This document shows, piece after piece, positions 46,324-57,350 of a DNA stretch of 64,000 nt. The stretch's first letter is position 1. Each line of letters opens with the position of its first letter. The stretch covers positions 116,358,683 to 116,422,682 of the forward strand of contig OY856187.1 of NCBI GenBank assembly GCA_963693315.1, read 5' to 3'. The notes beneath the pieces are model-generated. The model saw only the letters and a program-made list of their open reading frames with translations. It was not told where the DNA came from and did no database searches. A program made the position numbers and the translations under genes. The stretch is from Diogma glabrata (taxonomy: Eukaryota > Arthropoda > Insecta > Diptera > Cylindrotomidae).

Positions 46324-46708
46324 TATGAAATCCTTAAAGATATTTTATATAAAGAATTGAAACCAAAATTAAATATCCAATTAGAATCATGCTCAATAAT
46401 TTACAAAATTGAATGTGATTTTTGTGAAAAATTTTACATCGGGAAAACCGGAAAATGTTTTAAAGACTGATTTAAGGAATACCTGCCTAAGAAGAAAAAT
46501 AAACAAAATTTAAAGTTTATTTTTGCAAACCATTTACATAGTTAATAACAATAGCTACACCACTTTTAAAAAAAAATTGAAGGCTTTACATTTATGTAGC
46601 CAAGGATCTTTAAAAGAATCACTTGATGAGTTTGAAATTTCCAAGGGATTTAAAACCCAACAAAATGTACTTTTAAATGATAAACTTTCATTTAATTCAA
46701 ATATATAA
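46324..46708 (+). pseudogene. Penelope-like element, GIY-YIG endonuclease fragment
   Basis: CSIIYKIECDFCEKFYIGKT at about 46390-46450 has the CxxC plus YIG pattern of the Penelope GIY-YIG nuclease (usual form YKI.C..C...YIGqT). KCFKD*FKEYLPKK follows (a stop replaces the conserved Arg), then, in another frame, a C-terminal part at 46523-46708 ending LLNDKLSFNSNI. There is no RT. Opposite strand to the hAT transposase; an insertion relic. Confidence 0.7.
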
Positions 46709-47410
46709 ATATATTAAACTGAAAACAAACAGTATGAGTATGTATCAACCTACAAAAATTTGCAAAACTGCAGTAATTGCATAACTGCCATTTTATTCCA
46801 CAGTAATTATTTTTGTGTCCATTGAAAAACGATCTATTTCAATTTATTCTTTGAGTTTCAAGATAAAGGAAAAAAAATTATTTTGAGATCATTTACAAAC
46901 ACGGTAATTTGATTGTTTGTTAGTTTCCTTAGGTGTTTGCAATTAATTTGTTTGAAATGTAAAACATATATTAGGTAGTAAGGTTAAGCGGATATTTTAG
47001 AAATAATTTTGGAATAGAGACATTGTAACTCAAGGGTGCCACCCTATCGACAAAGGGTGCCACATTATCGAGGTAAACCACTTTTCCTATACATTATTCA
47101 GCATATGTGTTTTCAGACCTGGTCATTAAATAATCATGCTTGCATACTAAATAATATATCGTAAAAAATGGTCAATATGGTATCTATAGGAATATTCAAA
47201 GCTATTGAGTAATTGTGGTGATAGGATTCAATGCTCAACATGTTGATTCGATTAATATTGTTAAAATTTTATTTCACGTAATAACTCAAAAATTTTAAAA
47301 AGTAGAATAGATTCTTTTTGAACCAATAACACATTTATAGGACACATTTATAAGTTACCACAATTTATAAATTAAAATTATATGGATAACCTGGTTAAAA
47401 TGGTTTCTAA
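46709..47410. other. hAT interior, no gene seen
   Basis: AT-rich. Contains gggtgccaccctatcgac/aagggtgccacattatcgag near 47034-47072, a doublet reminiscent of the ggtgtcaccc motif of the ends. Confidence 0.4.
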
Positions 47411-48255
47411 GTGATTTATCGTTGAAAACATGTGATGGTTTGTTTATGTTTTTTACGTTCGGGTGTCACCCCAAAACGGATTCGAAGTGATTTATCGTTG
47501 AAAACATGTGATGGTTTGTTTAAGTTTTTTACGTTCGGGTGTCACCCCAAAACGGTTTCGAAGTGATTTATCGTTGAAAACATTGTGATGGTTTGTTTAA
47601 GTTGTTTACGTTCGGGTGTCACCCCAAAACGGTTTCGAAGTGATTTATCGTTGAAAACATTGTGATGGTTTGTTTAAGTTTTTTACGTTCGGGTGTCATC
47701 CCAAAACGGTTTCGAAGTGATTTATCATTGAAAACATTGTGATGGTTTGTTTAAGTTGTTTACGTTCGGGTGTCACCCCAAAACGGTTTCGAAGTGATTT
47801 ATCGTTGAAAACATTGTGATGGTTTGTTGAAGTTTTTTACGTTCGGGTGTCACCCCAAAACGGTTTCGAAGTGATTTATCGTTGAAAACATTGTGATGGT
47901 TTGTTTAAGTTTTTTACGTTCGGGTGTCACCCCAAAACGGTTTCGAAGTGATTTATCATTGAAAACATTGTGATGGTTTGTTTAAGTTGTTTACGTTCGG
48001 GTGTCACCCCAAAACGGTTTCGAAGTGATTTATCGTTGAAAACATTGTGATGGTTTGTTTATGTTTTTTACGTTCGGGTGTCACCCCAAAACGGTTTCAA
48101 AGTGATTTATCATTGAAAACATTGTGATGGTTTGTTTAAGTTGTTTACGTTCGGGTGTCACCCCAAAACGGTTTCGAAGTGATTTATCGTTGAAAACACT
48201 GTGATGGTTTGTTTAAGTTTTTTAGGATCGGGTGTCACCCCAAAACGGGTGACAC
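47411..48255. repeat. Satellite array, 11 units of 76-77 bp, in the hAT right end
   Basis: Unit starts (gtgatttatc) are at 47411, 47487, 47563, 47640, 47717, 47794, 47871, 47948, 48025, 48102 and 48179. Each unit carries cgggtgtcaccccaaaacgg, which is also the sequence inside the left TIR (ggtgtcaccccaaaa, about 43115-43130). Variants atcattg with ttgtttacg recur together in units 5, 8 and 10, hinting at amplification of multi-unit blocks. Confidence 0.93.
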
Positions 48256-48299
48256 CCGGGGCGGACCGCCCCCCTCCGCCCCCCCTAGCTACGCCTCTG

Positions 48300-48307
48300 T
48301 TAAGAGC
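48300..48307. repeat. hAT target-site duplication, right
   Basis: TTAAGAGC, identical to 43064-43071. Confidence 0.92.
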
Positions 48308-48642
48308 GGCAATTTAATCTTAAAAAGTCAGACAAGTGCGAATAAAATTCGCTAGCCAAAGGTTCCGTGAATGTAAAAGACAACAAAATCAAAAATAATT
48401 GACAAAAAGTTGTGTTGTAATGTCTTTTTGCCAGATCATGACGCATAACAAAACAAATGTTTAATCATAAATGTCAATACTAAATTACAATCACATATAT
48501 ACATATACACTGATTAAAAATCACACCAAAAATGTTGCTTCATGTTAAATCTTTAACATAGCTGTTTATGGTAACTCAAGAAAGATTCAATCACACCAGC
48601 TTGTAAATGGTTTAAATTTGATTTTTTTTTCGGCCAATCAAG
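48308..48642. other. Spacer, no feature recognised
   Basis: AT-rich; leads into the 288-bp tandem repeat. Confidence 0.4.
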
Positions 48643-49740
48643 TGTCGAAATTTAGGGGGGTGGAGAGACTACATAGTAAAAATACTTTTTTTACAATAAC
48701 ACAAAAACTGTGCATTGCAAAATTCTAAAAAAAAATTGTAATGTTTCTTAAATTAAGTGCTCCTTCATATGACACCCCACTCCTTTAGGTCAAAAATGGT
48801 TTTTTTTACTCTCCCCACACCCATCCCCTAAACACTTAGAAATATAATTATTGGAGACTTCGTTATGATTTTCATTCAAACTTTACCAATCTTCCTGTCT
48901 CTGTGAAATTTTTCAATTTTTCTGTCAATCATCGTCGAAACGTAGGGGGTGGAACGGTCTACAAGTTGCACTTTTTTAACAATAACTCTAAGACTGTGTG
49001 CCGCAACATTCTAAAAAAAATTGCAATGATTTCTATATTAGGTGCTCTTTCAAATGACACCCCACTCGCTTGTGTTAAAAGTGATTTTTTACCCTCTTTA
49101 GCCCCGTCCCCTAACCACCCAGAAATATAATTATTTGCGACTTCGCTATAATTTTCATACAAAATTTACCTAATTTCCTAACTCTGTGAATTTTTACAAA
49201 TTTTCCTGTAATTCAGTGCCAAAACGTAGGAGGGGGTGGGGGGAGGAGGGGGTGGACGTTCTGAATTTGGCCCTTTTTTGACAATAACTTAAAAACTTTA
49301 AAAAAAAATTGCAATGATTTCTAAACTAGGTGATCTTTCAAATGACACCCCACTCGCTTGGGTTAAAAATTATTTTTTTTACCCTCTTTACCCCCGTCCC
49401 CTAAACACGCAGAAACATAATTATTTGAGACTTCGCTATAATTTTCATACAAAATTTACAAAATTTCCTAACTCTGTGAATTTTTACAAATTTTTCTGTC
49501 ACTCAGTGTCGAAACGTAGGGGGCGAGGGTCTGAAAGTCGCACTTTTTTGACATTAACTCAAAAACTGTCCACCCCAAAATTCTAAAAAAAATCGCAATG
49601 TTTTCTAAATTAGGTGCTCTTTCAACTGACACCCCACTTGACCACGTTTGAAATAGTGTTTTTACCCCTCCTCATTTCCACCCCCTTAATAAATATAATT
49701 ATGAGTATGTGATTCTTCCCTATATTTTCGATAAAAAACT
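48643..49740. repeat. ~288-bp tandem repeat, about 3.8 units
   Basis: Unit starts (gtcgaaa.(g/t)taggggg) are near 48643, 48931, 49217 and 49507. Shared blocks: aataactcaaaaactgt, aattctaaaaaaaaatt.caatg, ggtgctctttcaaatgacacc and agaaatataattatt.gagacttcg. The units are well diverged, so the array is old. Short open frames in it are by-products. Confidence 0.85.
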
Positions 49741-50557
49741 CACTAATTTTTACACTACATTTGAAGATTTTTGATCAGTTAGGTTTGGAGCTAATAGAGG
49801 TAAGAAGACACGAAAACACGAAGACAGTAAGAAAACATCGACATTATTCAAAATTTTACAAAAAATGGTGAGGTGTAACATTCCAAAATAAATTTTTAAG
49901 GAGTACTGAAATGAAGTCTTTTCATATGATACCGATACCCTACTTGAATCTATAAAAAAATGTATTTTCTCAAAGGTCTCACATCGTAACCCTGTAAACC
50001 AAACGAAAACAACTTTAGTTTTATTTGTATCTGTCATCTTATGTGGACAGATTAGTTGTATACGCGCCTCAAATTTCAGGTCCATAGCATTTATAGTTTA
50101 CGAGATAATTGATATAATGTGACAAACTCGTTTTACTCTCACTAACAGTGTTCCGTATAAAAAACGGAACCCTAAAAAACTGAGTCTAGTGTTTTAATAT
50201 CTTCTTCTTCTAATAGGAGACAGATGATTAGTTGTTTTTAAAAGATAAAAAGAATAATAAAATTAAGTGTTATACATCGCAAACAATGTTATTGATTAAC
50301 TTTAATATGCGAAATGTCATTTGCAAAAAATCTAGATTTTTAAAAGAACAAAACCAGTAACCTTTTATTTTATAATAAAATCTTTATAATGGCGTCATTT
50401 ATTTTTGTGTCACGAAAATTCATCTTTGTTATTGTTTTGTTTTGTTTTGTATGCATTTATTACTAATGAATTTCTTTAGTTTTAATTTTAACTGCGGTCT
50501 CAGGTTGTATCCAGTTATTTTCTAAGTATATATATTCTGATCGTTTTTAACTAATAT
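49741..50557. other. Spacer ending in a gttccgt/acggaac hairpin repeat
   Basis: gttccgtataaaaaacggaac at about 50152-50172 is the same kind of hairpin as at 54850-54896. No gene seen. Confidence 0.4.
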
Positions 50558-50676
50558 TGGGTTTACACCAGAATCAGATAGGTATAGTAGTATTTTTGTA
50601 CAAGCGAATACGAAAATTGGTCGTTGTGCACATATTCATATGCGCATGTGCGAATATTCAGTATCTCAGATTAAAA

Positions 50677-51154
50677 TTACCACGTTTTCATGAGGAATTC
50701 AAAACGATTTAAAAACCAAATTCGGATTGAGTACACTATGAAAACCGCTGCAATTACTGTTTTGAAAATGATTTTTAGTTAAATACGATCCCGAAAACTC
50801 TTGGGATCGTATCGATATTTCAATGTCCAAAAATTCATGAAAACACTTACTTGGATTCAGTCATACGCAGTAAAAAAAAGAAACATAAACATCAAAATGA
50901 AACAAATTTGCCTGAATTTAAAATGTTTTATTTTATCAACTGCTTTTGTATTGATGTAAAAAATCAAGTACCAGAAAAGAAATTTTATTACTTTATGTCG
51001 TCAATACTAAACCTCTTTTTGAAATTCCACAGTTTTTCAATACAGATTTAAAAATGTTTGAAATTGTTTTCAATCATGTCAAGAAAACACTTTATAGTTT
51101 GAATACGGAATAAGGATTGGAATCATTTTGGATCTGCATGAAAACGTAGTAAAT
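50677..51154. mobile_element. 478-bp TIR element
   Basis: TTACCACGTTTTCATG and, inversely, TTTACTACGTTTTCATG; attaaaa flanks both sides (50670-50676 and 51155-51161). The host repeat is continuous here in the copy at 34755-35215. The open frame 50851-51051 is not regarded as a gene. Confidence 0.65.
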
Positions 51155-51240
51155 ATTAAAAAAAACTGTTGGGGTCTCATTGAAATGGACCAAAAAACGC
51201 ATAAAATTAATAAATTACTATTGAAATTCAACCAATTATA

Positions 51241-52272
51241 GATGAAAAACGTGTTCTAGACAGAGTTGTGAAAACTTGACCATTTTTAATTTTCCTGAAA
51301 CTTGGCATATAAGTAGTATGGACAAAATAAAAAATACAACTTATTTTAAAATTTTTTTAAAGTGCATAGTTTGAGCATAGGGGGGCATTTTTTTCTGAAA
51401 ATAGTTCTATCCTTACTCTAAAATATATCAAATTTACAAAGAGGCGTTAGTTCGTGTTCTTGAGATATTTAATTTTAAAGACTTTTAGTCCGATTAAAAT
51501 TCTAATTGTTCATTATTTTCTCGAACTTCAGTGGTTAAAATTTTTGATGATATAAATTGTTCGAAAAAATAATGAACAATTAGAATATTAATCGGACTAA
51601 AAATCTTTAAAATTAAATATCTCAAGAACACGAATTAACGCCTCTTTGTAAATTTGATATATTTTAAAGCAAGGTTAGAGTTATATTTAAAAAAAAAACT
51701 TAAAATTTGATTGATTTTAAAATTTTTTGTTAATGGAAGTTGTTTGAAAAAATGAAGAAAAATTCGAATTTCAGTCGTACTAAAAATCTTTAAAATTAAA
51801 TATCTCAAGAACAAAAATTAATGCCGCTGAGTTAATTTGATATATTTTAGAGAAAAGATAGAACTATTTTCAGAAAAAAAATTAATTAAATTCCAATTGA
51901 TATTCGACCCTAGCGCCATCTTTAAAAAAGGTTTTTTAATATGTTTATTTAAAAATTAATTACAAAAACAATTAATTAATTTTTTTTCAAAGGACTAACT
52001 AATTATCTTTAAAACGAAAAAAAGTTTGATGAATTCGGTATAGCCGTTCTTGAGCAATTTAATTTCAAAGTTACATCAGATTGGCAGAATTTTCATTTTT
52101 CATGCATGTTGGGGTTCCCCCTGTGCTCAAACTGTGCACTTTAAAAAAATTTTCAAATAAGTGTTATTTTTTATTTTGTCCATGCTACTTATATGCCAAG
52201 TTTCAGGAAAATCAAAAATGGTCAGGTTCAAATTTCGACATTTTCCCCCCTCGGTGGATCACGTTTTTCATC
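51241..52272. mobile_element. 1.03-kb foldback element, TATA target duplication
   Basis: Same family as 17777-19217 and 23749-25193, with part of the left arm deleted (the join is near 51390). Begins GATGAAAAACGTG, ends CACGTTTTTCATC. TATA lies at 51237-51240 and 52273-52276; the empty site reads caattataatag (inverse of about 35048-35060). Confidence 0.88.
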
Positions 52273-52411
52273 TATAATAGAAAACAAAAACTAGTAAAAA
52301 TAGTAATGATTTTGTAGGTTTACAACAAAATTGTAATAAAAATAACGACGCCTATGTAAGCAAATGTCACAACAAACAAATCGTACGAACTAGGAGTAGA
52401 AATTTAACTAA

Positions 52412-53272
52412 TATCTTGTTCACGTGGTGCGTAGTGTTGTGTAGCGTATTTCAAAAACCGCTAGGTGAACACAGAAAAAACTACAACGTAGCGTATTATG
52501 AACTCCATTCAAAATGTGTGGAGTGTAGTAGAGTAGATTTTAAACTACGGACCACGTGAACACTTTCGTAGCGTAGCGTAGTATGTTTGGACAGATTGTC
52601 GCCATTTTTTTTACAAACTGTTTTGTATTAGGAATTACAATATGAGTCATATAATTATAATTATTGAATAATATTAATAGATTATAATTATTAAATAATA
52701 ATAATATAATACCCAAAATTTTAAAACCATATGATTCATAAATTCCTAAGGGAAACGTAATTGATAATCCTCATTCTAGATAGCACGGTTCGAATATACG
52801 AGTACAGAGACCTAAACTTAATTTAGAATCCTCATCCTAGCTGGCATGGTAGTTTAGATATTCAAAACTTTAAAGACCATAAAAACGTGCGTTCTAAAGT
52901 GTGATAAATGCAAATCTTTTCTTTTTGTTTTTTATATCATTTGTTGGTTAAAGCATGGCTAACAGCACAATAAATACTGTAACATATAAAATAAAATATG
53001 ACGTAGGTCAATAATTTCATCAAAGGATGGAGAAAGTAAAAATAAAATAAGATGTAAAAAGCAAAATTTGCAGTAACAAATCGAAATTTAACTTTCTTTT
53101 AAGAAATCAAAACGATTTAGCATAAAGGCTTATGCTAAATATATACGATTGTCAACTAGTTTTAAAATTCCTTCAATAGAGGCATTGCAGTCGACTTACA
53201 ACGGGTGAACACTCATACTACATTCGTATTTACAAAACCACTACACTACACTATGACCACGTGAACAAGATA
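52412..53272. mobile_element. 861-bp PIF/Harbinger-type MITE, TAA target duplication
   Basis: TATCTTGTTCACGTGG at the left, and its inverse CACGTGAACAAGATA at the right; TAA at 52409-52411 and 53273-53275. The empty site (actaatgtaattg) is present in the copy at 34755-35215. The interior near 52980-53050 resembles Helitron-internal DNA at 60285-60340. Confidence 0.85.
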
Positions 53273-53446
53273 TAATGTAATTGTTTTCAAAACAAATTTA
53301 TCCCAAAATAAATAATACATCTCTGTTTTACTTTTTGTCTCATCTTTTATCTCTAGCTGGGTGCTATCTGTCAAAAATTCATTGGTAAAAAAATTCTACT
53401 ATACATACTATACTTATTAGGTCGACTATGGTCGATATATGGTAGC

Positions 53447-53895
53447 GATCTTATATCCACACAATTTACACAATTTGAGGAAGGTAAAACACAATTTGTG
53501 TCTGGCAATTTTAATATTTGTTCAATTTGTGGAAGGGTTATAAGAACAGCATTTGTGCAAGCAAAACTTCAAATTAAATTTGACAAATTGTACATGTACA
53601 AAAATTAAATAAATTTAAACTAATTTCAAGCTTAATTTAAACAAAATATATCGAAATTGTTAAAAAAATTATATTAGCTCTGAATTAATTTGTTTTTGTT
53701 TACATAACCAAAACAACTTATTTATTTTGACATAACTTACGTCAAAATAAACCTGCACAAATAATTTTTTTTCTACCACAAGCAACTTCTACCGTGTGAT
53801 TTTAAGAACAGCAATTGTGTACGCAACACTTGCCGCAATTAATATAAGAACAGCAATTTGTGTAAGTTGTGCAATTTGTGTGGATATAAGATCAC
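53447..53895. mobile_element. ~450-bp TIR element
   Basis: GATCTTATATCCACACAATT and its inverse at 53873-53893 are nearly perfect. An inner repeat ataagaacagca.tttgtg is found near 53540 and 53845. The palindrome tttgctacgta/tacgtagcaaa lies just outside, at 53950-53982. Confidence 0.75.
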
Positions 53896-54333
53896 CACCT
53901 ATCATGTAAACAGTTATCAAAAAAGTGCGAACCAAATTTGATAGGATGATTTGCTACGTATCAAATTAGGTACGTAGCAAATATGTATTACATATTTTTA
54001 CGGTATATATAAACACTAAAATTTGGTATGCCATTTAAAATAAAAATAAATCAATTTATTTTATAAATATAAATTAATGATTCATGTGATGTTTTAGATA
54101 AAATTAAAAGTAAAAGAATTTTAGCAAGAATATAAAAAATGTTTACAGTTTTTTATAAAAAACATATGCGGCAATTCTCTTTCTCTAACCAAAATAATAA
54201 CAATGAAAAAGACGCACTAAAAACTAAAATGTCATACCTAGTTAATACAAGTTTAAAAAGTATATGATGGCGAAAACGGCTACATAGCAAATTTAATACC
54301 TAGCCAATTAGATACTGGTGTAAACTTAGTGTA

Positions 54334-54849
54334 ATTCATTTTTGTTATTAAGGTCATAATCCAAAAAATTTAAGATTAATTGTATACAATAAAATAAAAA
54401 TAAGCAATTATGTAAAAAAAGTGAGATTAATAATTTTGACAAATCAAAGTTCGTACAAAGTTCAAAGATTGTCCGCGTTGCGACTTAATTTTAAGTTGAT
54501 TAGATTTGGTCTACGTTAAGTAAAATCTACTGTGAAGGTTTTGTTATTGATTCGAGTAGCATTTCAAGCTTCTAGCTAGTAGGGTAGGGTGTGACCATAG
54601 CGGCCACGCCAAGAACTTGCCGTTAAGTTAAATAGGTAACATAAAGATATTTTCTTAAAACTTTAATAAATTGAAATTTTCTTTCTAAGACTTGCAATTA
54701 ATCGTCATTTTTTCATCTTTTGGTTACACTGGAAAGAAGATTTTCATTGCACCATATATTTAAAAAAAAACTAGCGAGTCTACTTAAAGTCTACTTTGTC
54801 AACGTTACTAAAATTTTTTCGATTTTTCTCAAACAATATCACCGTTTTT
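54334..54849. other. Spacer, no feature recognised
   Basis: AT-rich. ctagctagtagggtagggtgtgacc near 54570 is locally G-rich; nothing coding. Confidence 0.35.
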
Positions 54850-54896
54850 AGGGTTCCGTACTTTGAAAAAGTAAAAACGGTACCCTATTGGTGAGA
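54850..54896. repeat. Hairpin agggttccgt...acggtaccct
   Basis: An 11-bp imperfect stem around actttgaaaaagtaaaa. From memory, this AGGGTTCCGT hairpin followed by attggtgagacttcg is a common dispersed repeat in arthropod genomes; its class is not certain to me. Confidence 0.5.
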
Positions 54897-55649
54897 CTTC
54901 GGTGTCCGTCCGAATTTCTACATAATCGATTTTCTCAAAAACTATAAGTGCTATCAACTTGAAATTTTTTACAGTTGTACAATGTATTCGTCCACGCCTA
55001 CTGACAACAAGAAAATTATGAATATTATTTTTTATCAATACTTTATGAACATTGATAAGGAGATAGTAAAACAAAAGTTTGTTTTAAGGAATCGAGTTTG
55101 GTTTAAAAAAATCAAAAAAAATCCAAATATTTCAAAGAGATATTTCAATGAATTATCGACTGCTTAGTTTTTAAGTTATTTCCAAAAGAGTTTGTTTATT
55201 TTTTTGTCCCCCACCTTAACTTCGAACATTACAAAAGCAGCAAGTTGCAAAACTACTATAAACAATACGAAAACCTTATGCTCTAAGTTTCAACAAAACT
55301 AAATGTCAAGACTGAGAAGTCTAAAAAAAACAGCTATTCAACGAACCACAGACATCCTCCCCAACTCCTTTGCCAAATTTTGAAAATAGTTGATTCAAAA
55401 TAGCACATTTTCCATATTCAAATAAAACCGGATGCGTTTGCGGCTAGTTTTAATTCGAAAGTTTCATCAAGTTGCGTAATGAAAATAACGCTTATTTTTC
55501 AAATTTTCTTAAAAAAACTCAAAAAGGAAGATAGCAATTGTTTATACAAATGTCATTATATGTAAATGGCTGACATGATGACAAACAAAATCGGAGGTAA
55601 ATGATCTTGATAGCATTATTTATTCTAGTAATGCTTGCAAGAGACGATA
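54897..55649. other. Continuation of dispersed repeat, no gene
   Basis: Follows the hairpin (tgagacttcggtgtccgtccg, tctcaaaaactataagtgc). The open frames 54829-55074 and 54982-55167 cross repeat DNA and carry no domain. Confidence 0.35.
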
Positions 55650-55970
55650 TTCAGTTTTTTGGAAACCCCATAAAAAATAAATGAACTGATTTCATTAGAA
55701 AAGAACTGGGCTGTAGATTACGCCAAGATATATCGATTGTGACCATTGAAGTTGAAATCGGATCATCCGTTGTTGAGAGAGCGTTGGACAAATGTTTGTC
55801 CACATACGATGATACACACGCACATACACACACACACACACATACGGACTGCCAGCTAAAAATAGTCTAAACAGCTTCAGGAGGTCATAAAACGTAAAGA
55901 TATCAAAAAAATTCCGGTCTCGAAAATCGACCCAAAAACAATAACTTCCCATATCGGGAAGTTAATAAGT
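55650..55970. mobile_element. 3' end of a dispersed retroelement with a (CA)n tract
   Basis: gaaatcggatcatccgttgt, a CA/ACAC tract (about 55813-55843), acggactgccagctaaaaat and cttcccatatcgggaagtt are in an order I recall from RTE-like non-LTR 3' ends in arthropods. The last piece is a perfect 7-bp hairpin (aacttcc...ggaagtt). No coding part remains here. Confidence 0.45.
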
Positions 55971-57297
55971 ACTGTTCACTTCTTTTCTTACCTTTGTTGT
56001 AAAATATCTTTCTAGTTTAATGGGAGTAATAAAATACAAAAAAAACATAATTTTCCTTCTTATATATATTAAACAATTTAATTTAAATAGTTTTGTTTTA
56101 GATATAAATATAAATAATTTAAAGATAATATATTTCTTAGTATTTTTCTTATTCAAAATTTAAAATATATAACAAATCAGAAACTATAAATACTATGATC
56201 TATTTGCGGAAATGAGATTTATATGTATATAACAAGATTATTGAATTTTTCAATTATTAATGATAAGATTAATAAAAATAAAAATAATAGAGCAATTTAT
56301 TATACCTAATATAATAATCTATATTAGTATAATTAAAAATAGATTCTTTTTTATATCATTAAATGATTGAGAAATTTACAGTTAATATGTATTAGATAAT
56401 ATTTGATTAAAATTGAAAAACAATTTTGAATTATTTTTATTTTGTTAAACTTTTTTTTGTTATGTATTGCATTTGATTTTGTTAAATTAATTAAATAAAC
56501 GTTTTTTTAGCGTTTTAGGTTGATTTTTATTTATTTTTGATATTATGATTTTATGTATATATTAATTATGTTTTAATGTAGTTTTCTTTGAAAATAGGTA
56601 AGTTGAAAAAAAAAACAAGTTAATCAGAACTAAATTTATTTAAAGAATAATGATTTGGTTAGCTAGTTCAGAGTGAACAATTGTGAGAAAGCCATCATAC
56701 ACCAATTTAGTATTAAGCTTATAAATTGCTTTTGAAGTATTCGTCTTTTATTGCACAGGCAGACTTGATACAATCCTCCACATTCAGGAATCTGATATCA
56801 ACCCAGAGTTGTAAACGTTTCTTAGACACTACAAATATCCTAGATATAACACTTCAGTTGGATTCGATAGCCGACGGTGGTTAATTTCCTTTACACTATC
56901 TAGAATGTAGCATCTCTACACTGAGAAAAAAATATGCAAGCGATAATCATAACTAGTGCATTATAAAAAATTGGAGTTATATTTTATTTATGATTTTTAA
57001 CGTTTCATACCCGTAATTCTTAAATCAGAACTTCTAATTATAAATTATTATTGTTGGAGAAAAGATTTTTATTGAAATCGTATTTGTTCCGTTTAAAAGT
57101 TATGAATCATTCACACATAGTTATTATTTTTTAAAAATATAGTTTAATTTTGAGAGAAAAAGTGTGAAAAACCAATTATTTCGCGACAGCATGAGTATTT
57201 CAATGATTTCATTGTTTCTTAAGAATAAATTATTTCTTTTAATTATATTTTTTTTAAATAAATATTTATCGTTTATCTATACGTTTATCGAAACCAT
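55971..57297. other. Very AT-rich spacer, no feature recognised
   Basis: Poly-A/T runs and no coding signal. ctacactgagaaaaaa near 56917 resembles one MITE terminus (as at 1833) but no partner end was found. Confidence 0.4.
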
Positions 57298-57309
57298 GCG
57301 CGCACACAA

Positions 57310-57350
57310 GGGGGGGAGGAGGGGGGGGGGGGGGGTCCAGACCCCCCTTT
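57310..57350. repeat. G-run with mirrored C-run
   Basis: Seven Gs (57310-57316), then 15 Gs (57321-57335), then tccagacccccc. It could form a G-quadruplex or hairpin. The equivalent place at 28393-28407 has ggggggg tccggaccc, so the run expanded here. Confidence 0.6.

Larger units (their letters stand above)
43072..48299. mobile_element. hAT transposon, 5.23 kb, complete ends
   Basis: Termini CAGTGGCGTAGCTAG (left) and, inversely, CAGAGGCGTAGCTAG (right), with GGGTG.CACCCGGGGCGG just inside both, and a perfect 8-bp target duplication TTAAGAGC. It contains a dead minus-strand transposase, an inserted MITE, a Penelope fragment and a satellite array. Confidence 0.93.
50558..54333. mobile_element. 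Composite TIR element holding four nested elements
   Basis: Outer ends ttgGGTTTACACCAGAATC and, inversely, ctaaGTTTACACCAGTATC. The interior is the repeat seen uninterrupted at 34755-35215, cut by insertions at 50677, 51241 and 52412, plus a TIR element at 53447. The superfamily of the outer element is not settled. Confidence 0.6.

Noticed and set aside
55813..55843. CA tract as an independent microsatellite locus of interest
   Set aside because: It is part of a known kind of retroelement 3' end, not a separate feature.
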